Counted from the first letter of the stretch, positions 53,132-62,141 are shown. The stretch: DNA of 64,000 bases from Sulfurimonas sp. HSL-1656 (GCF_039645585.1 NZ_CP147915.1:868001-932000), one strand, 5' to 3'. Notes: generated by a model not told the origin, from the sequence alone. Made by a program: numbers and translations.

Positions 53132-54430
53132 ATGAACAACCGCGAAATTTCCGAGAGGGACCTGCGCCATATCTGGCATCCGTGCACGCAGATGAAAGAT
53201 CACGAATTTCTGCCGCTCACGCCGATCAAAAAAGGGAACGGTATCTATCTCGAGGATTTCGACGGCAACTGCTATATCGACGCGGTGAGCAGCTGGTGGG
53301 TCAACCTTTTCGGCCATGCGAACCCGATCATCTCTTCGGCGGTCAAAACCCAGGCCGAAACGTTAGAGCACGTTATTTTGGCCGGCTTCACCCATGAGCC
53401 GGTTGTTCGTCTTTCCGAACGCCTGGCGGCGCTGACGCCGGAGGGGCTAACGCGCTGTTTTTACGCGGACAACGGGTCGAGCGCCATCGAAGTTGCCCTG
53501 AAGATGGCCTATCACTATTATAAGAATATCGGAAAAGAGCGGCCGCTTTTTATCTCCCTGACGAACAGTTACCACGGTGAGACGATCGGGGCCCTTTCCG
53601 TCGGGGACGTGTCGCTCTACAAAGAGACCTACGGACCGCTCCTGCTGCAGACGATTCAGACGCCGGTACCGGCCGACCAGAGCGAGGAGGCTGCGGTTGC
53701 CGCCGCGGCGGAACTGGAAGTCCTGCTCAAGGCCCGCGGGGAAGAGGTCGCAGCCCTCATTGTCGAGCCGCTGATCCAGGGGGCGGGGAACATGCATATG
53801 TACCATCCGCGCTACCTGAAAGAGGCGCGAAAACTTTGCGATGACTATGACATTATGTTGATCGCCGATGAAATTATGACGGGATTCGGACGAACCGGAA
53901 CGATGTTTGCCTGCGAACAGGCGGGAATTACCCCGGATCTGATGACGCTTTCCAAGGGGTTGACCGGTGGTTATCTGCCGCTTTCTGTTACGATGACCAC
54001 GGAAAAAGTGTACGAAGCCTTCTACTGTGACTACAACCTTTATAAAGCATTTTTGCATTCGCACAGCTACACGGGCAATGCGCTTGCCTGTGCCGCAGCC
54101 AATGCCACGCTCGATATCTTTGAACTCGACAATGTCATCGAAGCCAACCGCAAACTCTCTGCGATGATGGGGGAGGGGCTCAAACGTTTCGAAAGCCTGC
54201 CGAACGTCAAGTCGGTGCGGCAGACGGGAATGGTCGCTGCGGTGGAACTGGAGGGGTACACTCCCGAGGAGCGTATCGGGTTGAAGGTCTTTGATTTTGC
54301 ACTGAACCGCGGTGTGCTGCTCCGCCCCCTGGGGCCGGTCGTCTACTTCATGCCCCCGTACATTATTAATGAAGAGGAGCTGACCTACGTGATGGACACG
54401 GCCTACGAGGCAATTACGTCACTGTTGTAG
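53132..54430 (+). CDS. bioA: adenosylmethionine-8-amino-7-oxononanoate aminotransferase
   Basis: A 432-residue class III PLP aminotransferase of biotin synthesis, using SAM as amino donor. HIWHPCTQMKD and the SSWWVNLFGHANP segment are typical of BioA. IADEIMTGFGRTGTMFA provides the PLP Asp, and the Schiff-base Lys275 is in LSKGLTGGYLP. It diverges from ppiD over a 154-base AT-rich gap, and its ribosome site is GGAAGGG. Confidence 0.96.
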   Translation: MNNREISERDLRHIWHPCTQMKDHEFLPLTPIKKGNGIYLEDFDGNCYIDAVSSWWVNLFGHANPIISSAVKTQAETLEHVILAGFTHEPVVRLSERLAALTPEGLTRCFYADNGSSAIEVALKMAYHYYKNIGKERPLFISLTNSYHGETIGALSVGDVSLYKETYGPLLLQTIQTPVPADQSEEAAVAAAAELEVLLKARGEEVAALIVEPLIQGAGNMHMYHPRYLKEARKLCDDYDIMLIADEIMTGFGRTGTMFACEQAGITPDLMTLSKGLTGGYLPLSVTMTTEKVYEAFYCDYNLYKAFLHSHSYTGNALACAAANATLDIFELDNVIEANRKLSAMMGEGLKRFESLPNVKSVRQTGMVAAVELEGYTPEERIGLKVFDFALNRGVLLRPLGPVVYFMPPYIINEEELTYVMDTAYEAITSLL

Positions 54431-54443
54431 TATTGAAATAAAA

Positions 54444-54460
54444 GCGCAGAATATCTGCGC
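54444..54460 (-). terminator. intrinsic terminator for the minus-strand sor/aldolase genes
   Basis: GCGCAGA-loop-TCTGCGC, seven perfect pairs, followed on the minus strand by TTTTATTTC. It lies 14 bases past the bioA stop and about 135 bases beyond the end of the minus-strand aldolase-like gene. Confidence 0.65.
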
Positions 54461-54594
54461 GCGAGCGCTCCAAGAGCACTTCTTTCAGGGCGCACTCTGC
54501 TGATGTAGCGAAGCGGAATTCCGCAATGAAGTGAGGACAACGAGAACATAGCGTTAGCGTAGGTATCTGGGCTTTGCTCAGATGCCGTTAAAAG
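54461..54594. repeat. intergenic segment with palindrome and hairpin, possible repeat
   Basis: The segment contains a 12-base perfect palindrome GCGGAATTCCGC (54513-54524) and a hairpin ATCTGGGC/GCTCAGAT near 54568-54586. Two minus-strand frames are open across it, one giving a 48-residue peptide beginning MFSLSSLHCG. The sequence style resembles dispersed intergenic elements. No second copy exists in this window, so the repeat status is a guess. Confidence 0.3.
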
Positions 54595-55173
54595 TTAGGA
54601 GAGCATACTCTGCCGGAGCATCAGGATCCGGCAGCTCTTCTCGAGAACGGCCAGCTGCTTCGCCATCTCGTGCAGGTCGCGGTTATAGGCGTAGATGCCG
54701 TAGCCGCGGATGACGACCAGCTCCAGGTCTGAGTTGAGCAGCCGCTTGGGGATCTCCGTGGAGGCGCGCTCGTACCACTGGTCGAAGGAGCGGGGGTCGT
54801 AGACTTCCACACGGGGCATCTCCTTGATCCCGAAATAGTCCATGGGCTCGATGATGGGATGCAGCAGGCTGTAGGCCATCGTGTTGGGCGGCATCGAGAA
54901 GGTGATGAATTTCGCATCGCTGATCTGGCGGTAGATGCTGTGGTGGATGGCCGCGTCGATACTGGCCTCGTTCCAGCGGTAGTCTTTCTGGAAATAGAGC
55001 TCGATCAGCTGCTGCTCGTTCATATGGTCGAAGATGGTATCTTTCGTATTGATAATGAAACGGCTGTTGTCCGATTTGGCCGAAACGCTGCCGTGGTAGA
55101 TACTGAAGAACTCTTTGCGGAACATCGAGAGGGAAAAAGAGACGAGCTGTTCTTTGAGATGCTGTTTGTTCAT
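54595..55173 (-). CDS. class II aldolase/adducin-like protein
   Basis: A 192-residue protein resembling the class II aldolase/adducin family. Visible features are SIYHGSVSAKSDNSRFIINT, a His pair DAAIHHSIYRQI, and LELVVIRGYGIYAYNRDL near the C-terminus, where adducin-like aldolases have G-H-G. Several classical zinc ligands are missing or shifted, so aldolase activity is uncertain. ATG 55173 is preferred to the longer open frame. It lies downstream of sorAB. Confidence 0.7.
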   Translation of the reverse strand: MNKQHLKEQLVSFSLSMFRKEFFSIYHGSVSAKSDNSRFIINTKDTIFDHMNEQQLIELYFQKDYRWNEASIDAAIHHSIYRQISDAKFITFSMPPNTMAYSLLHPIIEPMDYFGIKEMPRVEVYDPRSFDQWYERASTEIPKRLLNSDLELVVIRGYGIYAYNRDLHEMAKQLAVLEKSCRILMLRQSMLS

Positions 55174-55240
55174 AGCGCTATTGTAACGGAAGATAGGTGA
55201 ATTTTTGTGTGAAGGAGAGCGCGCGACGGAGGGGCCGGCC

Positions 55241-55552
55241 TTACGGCTGGCCGTTGCCGTACTGCTCGGCGAGGTAGTCGGTGATGAGGGACTGGTCCTC
55301 ATCTGTGATGGGCGCCTTGAACGCGTCGACCATCTTTTCGACTTTCTCTTTCCAGAAGCTGCGGGACTGTTTGCCCTGGTTCAGGATATAGCCGAAAGAG
55401 TGGCAGGTCAGACAGTTGGCCTGGACCAGGTCGAAGTGTTTGCCCATTTTGATCTCAAACGGGACATAAGGGACTTCGACATCCTCGTTCAGGACGGCGT
55501 GGAGATTAAGGGCGCCCAGGCTCAGCAGGGCGGCAAAGATTGTTTTTTTCAT
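55241..55552 (-). CDS. sorB: sulfite:cytochrome c oxidoreductase, cytochrome subunit
   Basis: A 103-residue periplasmic monohaem cytochrome c. A signal peptide (ALLSLGALNLHA) is followed by the haem motif CLTCH near residue 47-51. Small size and the position 11 bases downstream of a SorA-type gene suggest the electron acceptor subunit SorB. It would pass sulfite electrons to a cytochrome c. ATG 55552 starts the signal peptide; the frame opens further upstream. Confidence 0.85.
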   Translation of the reverse strand: MKKTIFAALLSLGALNLHAVLNEDVEVPYVPFEIKMGKHFDLVQANCLTCHSFGYILNQGKQSRSFWKEKVEKMVDAFKAPITDEDQSLITDYLAEQYGNGQP

Positions 55553-55563
55553 AAAGGCTCTCC

Positions 55564-56754
55564 TTAGACTACTTCGACGGTAACGACGTCGATCCCGTTG
55601 AATTTGTAACCGCCGTGGTTCCACTTGATGTCTTTGGCAAGCGGCTGCTCTTCGCCGGCGCGGTTGATCGCCTTGGCCATGATGGTCTGCTTGCCGTATT
55701 TCTTCGGTTTGAAGTCATACGTGAAGGCACGGAACGCGTAGCGGCCAAGGTCGTCGCCCAGCGTCGCCTCCTGCCACGTTTTGCCGTCGTCGAAAGAGAG
55801 CATGACGGCTTTAATGCCCGCACCGTAATCGAAGGCAACCCCGCGGATAGTGGTGTAGGAGTTGTGATAGAGCGTTTCGCCGTTGGTCGGGTAGCCGATG
55901 AAGGACTTGACGTTCATCTTCGTGATCGGTTTCGTCGGAACGTGTTCGCCCGGCTTCTGGCATTCGCAGTCGTTGTCCGGGATGCGGTACGCTTTGTCCA
56001 TAAAGAAGAGGTGCTGGTAGTCGCTGGTGACGGTCAGGTTGCTCAGCATTTTGACCCAGCTGTCGGAGTAGGTGCCGGGGATGACGAGGCGCACCGGGTA
56101 CCCGTTGAGATAAGGCAGGTCCTCGCCGTTCATCTCGTAGGCTACGATGACGTGGTCACCGATCTCCTCAAGGTGCAGTTCGCGGACAAAGTTCGGCGTT
56201 TCGTAGTAGGCAGCCGTTTCGGAACCGTTGAAACCGACCCACTCCGCCTCTTTTTTCAGACCGGCACGCTCAAGGATGTCGCGCAGACGCACACCTTTCC
56301 AACGGGCACACCCCATGGCGCCGCTGCCCCACTGGATACCGCCGGCTGTCGGCTTGAACGCGGAGCGGCTGTTACCGCCGCACTGCAGGACGGCATAGAC
56401 CTCGACCGGCTCGAAGTCATGCTTCAGCTGGTCGACGGAGAGGGAGAGTTCGCGCTCGACGAGGCCGTTGACCTTGATGCGGAAGGTTCCCAGGTCGATA
56501 TGCGTCGGGATGTCCGGCATGTGCCAGCGCACGAAGAACATGTCGTTCGGCGTGACCGGGTGGGCAAAGACGTAGCGCGGCGATTCGAGCAGCGGCGGGC
56601 GGTCTGAGTAGGTGATCATCGGCCGTTTCTGCGGGAACGGAATGGAGGAGATTTTGCGGTTATCGACGGGCTGGCCCGCGGCGAAGGCTTCGGGGCCCAG
56701 CGCGGTCACGCCGGCACCGGCCAGCGCGCCTTTAAGGAAAGATCTGCGTTTCAT
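55564..56754 (-). CDS. sorA: sulfite:cytochrome c oxidoreductase, molybdenum subunit
   Basis: A 396-residue molybdopterin enzyme exported by Tat (KRRSFLKGALAGAG). The molybdenum ligand is Cys125 in VLQCGGNSRSAF, and GAMGCARWKGVRLRDIL matches the cofactor-binding loop of sulfite oxidases. The C-terminal dimerisation domain (~290-396) has the Ig-like pattern KAVMLSFDDGKTWQEA. It would oxidise sulfite to sulfate in the periplasm, passing electrons to SorB. A divergent LysR gene and a 10-base inverted repeat lie upstream. Confidence 0.92.
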   Translation of the reverse strand: MKRRSFLKGALAGAGVTALGPEAFAAGQPVDNRKISSIPFPQKRPMITYSDRPPLLESPRYVFAHPVTPNDMFFVRWHMPDIPTHIDLGTFRIKVNGLVERELSLSVDQLKHDFEPVEVYAVLQCGGNSRSAFKPTAGGIQWGSGAMGCARWKGVRLRDILERAGLKKEAEWVGFNGSETAAYYETPNFVRELHLEEIGDHVIVAYEMNGEDLPYLNGYPVRLVIPGTYSDSWVKMLSNLTVTSDYQHLFFMDKAYRIPDNDCECQKPGEHVPTKPITKMNVKSFIGYPTNGETLYHNSYTTIRGVAFDYGAGIKAVMLSFDDGKTWQEATLGDDLGRYAFRAFTYDFKPKKYGKQTIMAKAINRAGEEQPLAKDIKWNHGGYKFNGIDVVTVEVV

Positions 56755-56785
56755 GATTTGAGGACCTTGAGACGATATAAAATCG

Positions 56786-56817
56786 TTTGATAAAAATTAT
56801 GTCCGTATTTTATCAAA
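56786..56817. promoter_or_regulatory. 10-base inverted repeat between sorA and lysR (likely operator)
   Basis: TTTGATAAAA, 12-base spacer, TTTTATCAAA: a perfect 10-base inverted repeat, 32 bases before the sorA ATG and just upstream of the lysR promoter. The position fits a LysR-type site controlling sorAB and autoregulating the regulator. Confidence 0.6.
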
Positions 56818-56850
56818 AAGATATAGTTAAGAAAAATAAAACCAAAATGA

Positions 56851-56856
56851 TATAAT
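56851..56856 (+). promoter_or_regulatory. -10 box (TATAAT) for the lysR gene
   Basis: TATAAT with a TTAAGA-like -35 at 56827-56832 (18-base spacer), 75 bases before the ATG at 56931. The leader contains an AGCCCC/GGGGCT hairpin at 56890-56908. Confidence 0.6.
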
Positions 56857-56930
56857 GTGCAATAAAACTGTTCTTAATGGATGCCGTCCAGCCCCGAAGA
56901 GAGGGGCTTTCAGGTACAGGAGGAGGCGAA

Positions 56931-57818
56931 ATGTATACGTTGAAGCAGCTGGAACTTTTCCTCGATCTGGGGCGGAGCGAAAAGATCATCGATACGGCCA
57001 AAAAATTCGGGCTGAGCCAGTCGGCGGTATCGATGGCGATCAAGGAGCTCGAGCGGCTGCTCGACGGACCGCTTTTCGAACGGATCGGCAAGCGGCTGGT
57101 GCTTAACGGGCGGGGGGCAATGCTGATGCGCAGTGCCGCCCCCCATGTCGATGCCCTGCATGCCCTCTACGACCAGATGCGCAGCGATTCGCTGCGCGGC
57201 GAGCTCCGCCTCGCGGCCAGCGTGACGATCGCGGAGTATTTCATCCCGACGCTGGTCTGCAACTACATGGAGCAGAACGAACACGTCACGATCTCCCTCA
57301 AAAGCGCCAACACCGCCGACGTCATCCGGAAGGTCACTTCGGGTGAAGTTGACATTGGGTTTATCGAGGGGGAGGGGATCCTCGAAGAGGTCGAGAGCCG
57401 GGTGCTGATGCGCGACGAACTGGTCGTCCTCAGCAGTGACAAAGCCCTCTCGGAGCAGGGTCCGTGGTTCATCGACCAGCTGGCATCGCGGCCGTGGATC
57501 ATGCGGGAGAAGGGCTCAGGCACCCGGGCCGTCTTTCTCAACGCCATCAGCCCCGTCGACCAGGAGCTCAACATGGTGATGGAGCTGGAGCACATCGAGT
57601 CGATCAAGAACTTCCTGCTGGCCAAGCCCGATTACCTCAGCGTCCTGCCGCGTATTTCCGTCAGAAGGGAGCTCGAAGAGGGGCACCTGTACGAGGTGCC
57701 CGTCAAGGCGCACCACTTCGAGCGCGACTTTACGATGATCGCCCGCAGCCAGCAGACCCTGCTGCCGCTGCAGGCCCATTTCCAGGAGTACCTCTTAAGT
57801 TCCATCGGGTTACAATAG
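56931..57818 (+). CDS. LysR family transcription regulator
   Basis: A 295-residue regulator. The winged HTH (LFLDLGRSEKIIDTAKKFGLSQSAVSMAIKELERLL) covers ~6-60, and the LysR substrate domain ~88-290 (AASVTIAEYFIPTLVCNYM, VDIGFIEGEG). ATG 56931 has a very strong AGGAGGAGG site and fits the family start; the frame opens from 56877. It is divergent from sorAB, so sulfite or a related signal is a likely effector (inference). Confidence 0.92.
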   Translation: MYTLKQLELFLDLGRSEKIIDTAKKFGLSQSAVSMAIKELERLLDGPLFERIGKRLVLNGRGAMLMRSAAPHVDALHALYDQMRSDSLRGELRLAASVTIAEYFIPTLVCNYMEQNEHVTISLKSANTADVIRKVTSGEVDIGFIEGEGILEEVESRVLMRDELVVLSSDKALSEQGPWFIDQLASRPWIMREKGSGTRAVFLNAISPVDQELNMVMELEHIESIKNFLLAKPDYLSVLPRISVRRELEEGHLYEVPVKAHHFERDFTMIARSQQTLLPLQAHFQEYLLSSIGLQ

Positions 57819-57821
57819 CGC

Positions 57822-58754
57822 ATGCAGAATATCCCCCATATCCCGGTGCTTTACCGCGAAGTCACCGATGCTTTTTCCGGATGCGACGCCGGCATTGTCG
57901 TCGACTGTACCATGGGGTACGGCGGGCACAGCAGCCTGCTGCTCGAAGCGAACCCCACCATCCGGCTGATCGGCATCGACCAGGACGAAACGGCGATCCG
58001 TTTCTCCACGGAACGGCTCGCCCCGTTCGGGGAGCGTGTCGAGATCCGGAAGGGGCGCTTCTCCGCCGTGCTGGAGGAGATCGTACGCGATTACGGCGCG
58101 GAGCAGATCAGAGGCGTACTGGCCGATATCGGCGTCTCTTCGCTGCAGCTCGATGAAAAAGAGCGCGGCTTCTCTTTTGAGAGCGAGACCCTCGACATGC
58201 GGATGGACCCCTCGGCGCCGCTCGATGCCGCAACCGTCGTCAATACCTACGCCGAAGCGGAGCTCGAGCGCATTCTGCGCGACTACGGGGAGGTTCCCAA
58301 CGCAAGGAAAGTCGCCCAGGTGATTGCTGCGCAGCGCCCTTTCAGCTCAGCCAAGGCGCTCGCCGAGGCCGTCCGCCCCTACGCCCCGCGCGGCAAAAAA
58401 ATCCACCCTGCGACGCTGGTGATGCAGGCGATCCGCATCGAGGTGAACGATGAACTGGGGGAGCTGAACCGCCTGCTCGACGTCTGTGAACGCGCCTGTT
58501 TCCCCGATGCCCTCATCGGGATCATCTCGTTTCATTCGCTCGAGGACCGGATCGTCAAGCAGCGTTTCGCGCAGTGGAGCCGCAACTGTATCTGCCCCAG
58601 TGACGCGATGCGCTGTACCTGCGGCAACAACCACGCCCTGGGGCGGCCCCGGCCGAAAAAGCCGATCACGGCTCTCCCCGATGAACTCAAGCAAAATCCC
58701 CGCAGCCGCAGCGCGAAGCTGAGGCTTTTCGAGATGAACTGCCATGGACGCTAA
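57822..58754 (+). CDS. rsmH: 16S rRNA m4C1402 methyltransferase
   Basis: A 310-residue RsmH (MraW), which N4-methylates C1402 of 16S rRNA with SAM. Motifs: HIPVLYREV, DCTMGYGGHSSLLL, the SSLQLDEKERGFSF segment with the DMRMD motif, and late ISFHSLEDRIVK. It starts 3 bases after the LysR stop, and its end overlaps the ftsL-like gene by 11 bases, as in typical division clusters. Confidence 0.96.
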   Translation: MQNIPHIPVLYREVTDAFSGCDAGIVVDCTMGYGGHSSLLLEANPTIRLIGIDQDETAIRFSTERLAPFGERVEIRKGRFSAVLEEIVRDYGAEQIRGVLADIGVSSLQLDEKERGFSFESETLDMRMDPSAPLDAATVVNTYAEAELERILRDYGEVPNARKVAQVIAAQRPFSSAKALAEAVRPYAPRGKKIHPATLVMQAIRIEVNDELGELNRLLDVCERACFPDALIGIISFHSLEDRIVKQRFAQWSRNCICPSDAMRCTCGNNHALGRPRPKKPITALPDELKQNPRSRSAKLRLFEMNCHGR

Positions 58755-59037
58755 AGCGAACCTCCTGGAGGAGACCGGCAGCGCCATTGTGACCCGCAAG
58801 GGAATAGGGCTGCGGTTTCTGCTCAGTATGCTGATGGTCTTCGGGATCGGCTGGATGCTGCTCTTTCCCAAGATCTACCTGCAAAACAGCATCTACTACA
58901 AGAGCCGCGACATCGCGACGCTGCAGCGCGAATACGAGACCCTAAAAGAGGAGAACCTCGTCATCAAACGGCGGGTGGAGGCGATGAAGTTTAAAAACCA
59001 GGTGCTCGACACCCTCTTTGCCGAGGAGCAGCAGTGA
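58744..59037 (+). CDS. ftsL: FtsL-like division protein
   Basis: A 97-residue bitopic protein: cytoplasmic N-terminus, one helix at ~24-42 (LRFLLSMLMVFGIGWMLLF) and a periplasmic coiled coil (DIATLQREYETLKEENLVIKRRVEAMK). Size, topology and place directly after rsmH are those of FtsL, which joins FtsB/FtsQ and regulates septal wall synthesis. FtsL is poorly conserved, so the name rests mainly on topology and position. It overlaps the RND gene by 4 bases. Confidence 0.75.
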   Translation: MDAKANLLEETGSAIVTRKGIGLRFLLSMLMVFGIGWMLLFPKIYLQNSIYYKSRDIATLQREYETLKEENLVIKRRVEAMKFKNQVLDTLFAEEQQ

Positions 59038-62000
59038 TCGCACGTCTCATAGAGTTTGCGCTGAACAAGCCGCTGCTCAACCACATGCTCCTGCTCTTCG
59101 TTCTGCTCCTCTCCGTTTTCGCCTACATCAACATTCCCAAAGAGATCTTCCCGCCGATCCAGATGGACAAGATCACGATCACCGGCGGCTATGCCGGGGC
59201 GAGTGCGGATGTTCTCGACAAGATGGTCGTCACCACCATCGAGGATGAACTGGGCAACATCAGTGAGCTGGAGACGGTGACGACGACGATCAAAAACGGC
59301 GCTTTCACCATCACGGGTGACATCAAGCCGGGGTCGCAGAATATCAACGTGCTCAACGACGTCAAGGATATCATCGCCCAGACAAAGCGGGACCTCCCCT
59401 CCGATATGGACGAACCCATCGCGCAGATCCATGAAGAGACGATCCCGCTGGTGCTGGTAGCCATTGCGGGGGATGTCCCCATGACCGAACTGCTTGAACG
59501 TGCGGATGAACTCAAAAGTGCGCTGTCGCGCTTCAAGGAGCTCAGCGACATCACGATCCGCGGCGACTCCGACGACGAGCTCGTCTTCCGCATCGACCCG
59601 GACAAACTGGACGCCTACGGCCTCTCCACCGATGCCGTGGTTGCGGCGCTGCAGAACCTCAGCTCCATCTTCCCCGTCGGGACCATCAAACGGCGGGGGG
59701 AACACCTCTATATCAGCACCTATAACGGCGAAAAGGATACGGCGGCGATCGAGAATACGGTCATCGGCGTCGGTGACAAGCGGGTGAAAATAGGCCAGAT
59801 CGCCACCGCCAGCTTCGAGCTGGGGGACGCGACGGAACTGTCGCACTACAACGGGGTACGCAATGTCTCCGTCAACATCACGAAGTCCAAATCGGGCAAC
59901 GCCATCGCGCTGGCCAAACAGATACGTGAAACCCTGGAAGAATTCGAGGTACGCTACCCGGACCTGCAGTTCGCCGTCTACACCGACACCTCGGTCTGGA
60001 TCAAGAACCGCCTCAACACCGTCGTTTCCAACATCATTGTCGGGCTCATCCTCGTCTTCAGTGCCATGCTTATCTTCGTCAATCGCGGTATTGCACTCGT
60101 GGTGGCGATGGGGATCCCGATGAGTTTCATGATCGGGTTGATCGCGACGGAGATGATCGGCTATTCGCTCAACATGCTCTCCCTGCTGGGCGCCCTGATC
60201 GCTCTGGGGATGCTTGTCGACGAGGCGATCGTCGTCGCAGAGAACATCTACCGCCACATGGAGGAGGGGATGCCCAGGCGTCAGGCAGCGGTCCAGGGGG
60301 CGGTGGAGATGTTCCCTGCCGTGCTGACGGCGACCTTGACGACCGTCTTCGCCTTTTTGCCGATGCTGCTGATCAGCGGGGAGATGGGGACCTTTATCAA
60401 GATCCTGCCGGTGATGATCACGATCCTGCTGCTCAGCTCTCTTTTCGAAGCCTTTTTCTTCCTGCCGCTGCACTCCCATGAACTGCTGCGCCTGCGCCGG
60501 GAGAGCCACGTCAGCCACGGCATCTGGCAACACCTCTACCGCTGGTATGACAAGACGCTGCACTTCCTCTTCCGGCGCCGGACACTCTCCTTGCTGCTGA
60601 TCGTCGTTTCCATTGCCGGATTGACAGCCGTGATGGTGTCGCAGAGCCGCTTTCAGCTCTTCCCCGCGTTTGACGTCACCCAGGTCTATGTGACGGGGAA
60701 GGTCAATATCAACAATGAACTCGAAGACACCGAGGAGCGGGTCGCGGCCATCGAGCGGATTTTGCTGGAAAAGCTCGATCCCGAAGAGTACTCCTCGGTG
60801 ACGGCGGTGATCGGGATGCGCCTGGATGCGAAAAACAAGGCGGAGATCGGGGAGAACCTTTTCCAGGTTTTCATCGACCTGCACGAGCGCGCCCCCGACA
60901 ACTGGTACAACCGCTATATCAACCCCATCTTCTCTATCGAGTACAACGCCGAGGTGCTCAAACGGCAGCGCGATGCCAAGCGGATCAGCGAGGATGTCAA
61001 GCAGTGGCTCGAATCGCTCGCGCAGCGCAGGGAGGCGGACGGGACGAAAACGTTCGAGAACTTCAATGTCACCGTCCCGGGAACGGGGGTCGTCGCGCAC
61101 GATATCGAGCTTGCGCTCAGCGGCAAGGATGATGCGGAACTGGCCACGGCCGTCAGTGCCCTTGAGAAGGCACTGGCCGGGGTGACGGGAGTCTATAACA
61201 TCTCCGACGATGCCGATCTCGGCGAACGGGAGCTGAAACTGCGTATCAACGACTACGGCTATGACCTGGGGCTGAGCGAAGCGGAAGTCAGTCGCCAGCT
61301 GCGCGCCCACTACCTCAAAGGCGAATACGGAAAGATGTTCAGCGAGAGCGGCCTGGTGCGCATCCGCATCGAGAGCGTGCAAAAAGACGATCCCGAGAGC
61401 CTGGAAAGCTTCCGCATCCGGCTCCCGGGCAGCACGCAGACGGTTGCGCTCCGCGATATCGCCGATTTTATCTATACCCAGGGGTATGTGACAATCGAGA
61501 AGGAGGACGGTGTGCGTATCCGCAGCGTCTACGCTTCGTTGGACAAGGATCTCCGGACGTCGTCGGAGGTGATGACGGCGATCGCGCCGGTGATGGCGCA
61601 GCTGGGTGCCGAAGGGTTCCATATCGAGGTCAAGGGTGAGGAGAAAGAGAACGCCAAAACGGTCCGGGAGATGTCCCAGGCGGCCGCCGTGGCGATCTTC
61701 CTCATTTTTATTACGCTCGTCTGGCTCTTCGATTCGCTCGTCCTGGCCCTGATCGTGCTCAGTACGATCCCGCTGGTGCTCGTCGGGGTCTATGTCGGCC
61801 ACTGGATCATGGGACTGACGATCACGATGCCGAGCCTTATCGGTGCGGTCGGTCTGGCAGGGGTCGTCGTGAACGACGGGCTGATCATGGTGAGTTTTAT
61901 CCGGAAAGCCAAGGACAGCGAAGTCCTGATGCAGCGCGCGCGGACCCGTCTGCGTCCGATCCTGATGACGTCGATTACGACGGTACTCGGGCTGATGACA

Positions 62001-62141
62001 TTGATCTTCTTCGCCTCCGGTCAGGCGCAGATTCTTCAGCCGATGGCGGTATCGCTGGGGTACGGGATCTTATGGGCAACGGTACTGAACTTGTTCTATG
62101 TACCGCTGCTTTATGCCGTCGTCTACCGCATTAAGCGGTAA
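59034..62141 (+). CDS. RND efflux transporter permease
   Basis: A 1035-residue inner-membrane pump of the AcrB/HAE1 type. Both six-helix bundles and both large periplasmic loops are present (AFAYINIPKEIFP near residue 21, GMLVDEAIVVAENIYRH near 395 with the proton-relay Asp, and GLAGVVVNDGLIMVSFI in the second half). The adaptor and outer-membrane channel genes are not adjacent. GTG 59034 overlaps the ftsL-like gene by 4 bases, so the pump is translated with rsmH-ftsL, replacing the ftsI/murE usual at this place elsewhere. Substrate is unknown. Confidence 0.95.
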   Translation: MIARLIEFALNKPLLNHMLLLFVLLLSVFAYINIPKEIFPPIQMDKITITGGYAGASADVLDKMVVTTIEDELGNISELETVTTTIKNGAFTITGDIKPGSQNINVLNDVKDIIAQTKRDLPSDMDEPIAQIHEETIPLVLVAIAGDVPMTELLERADELKSALSRFKELSDITIRGDSDDELVFRIDPDKLDAYGLSTDAVVAALQNLSSIFPVGTIKRRGEHLYISTYNGEKDTAAIENTVIGVGDKRVKIGQIATASFELGDATELSHYNGVRNVSVNITKSKSGNAIALAKQIRETLEEFEVRYPDLQFAVYTDTSVWIKNRLNTVVSNIIVGLILVFSAMLIFVNRGIALVVAMGIPMSFMIGLIATEMIGYSLNMLSLLGALIALGMLVDEAIVVAENIYRHMEEGMPRRQAAVQGAVEMFPAVLTATLTTVFAFLPMLLISGEMGTFIKILPVMITILLLSSLFEAFFFLPLHSHELLRLRRESHVSHGIWQHLYRWYDKTLHFLFRRRTLSLLLIVVSIAGLTAVMVSQSRFQLFPAFDVTQVYVTGKVNINNELEDTEERVAAIERILLEKLDPEEYSSVTAVIGMRLDAKNKAEIGENLFQVFIDLHERAPDNWYNRYINPIFSIEYNAEVLKRQRDAKRISEDVKQWLESLAQRREADGTKTFENFNVTVPGTGVVAHDIELALSGKDDAELATAVSALEKALAGVTGVYNISDDADLGERELKLRINDYGYDLGLSEAEVSRQLRAHYLKGEYGKMFSESGLVRIRIESVQKDDPESLESFRIRLPGSTQTVALRDIADFIYTQGYVTIEKEDGVRIRSVYASLDKDLRTSSEVMTAIAPVMAQLGAEGFHIEVKGEEKENAKTVREMSQAAAVAIFLIFITLVWLFDSLVLALIVLSTIPLVLVGVYVGHWIMGLTITMPSLIGAVGLAGVVVNDGLIMVSFIRKAKDSEVLMQRARTRLRPILMTSITTVLGLMTLIFFASGQAQILQPMAVSLGYGILWATVLNLFYVPLLYAVVYRIKR

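Noticed and set aside
54408-54551. 48-residue minus-strand frame in the gap after bioA as a gene
   Set aside because: It overlaps the bioA end and a terminator, and no ribosome site is visible; kept only as part of a possible repeat.
56786-56817. Reading the sorA-lysR repeat as an FNR box
   Set aside because: Half-sites TTGAT and ATCAA are 20 bases apart instead of 4, so a LysR-type site fits better.
58896-61802. 968-residue open frame antisense to the RND pump
   Set aside because: Its composition (long runs of Asp, Arg, His, Gln) is that of a shadow of a GC-rich gene; the plus-strand frame is a clear RND transporter.
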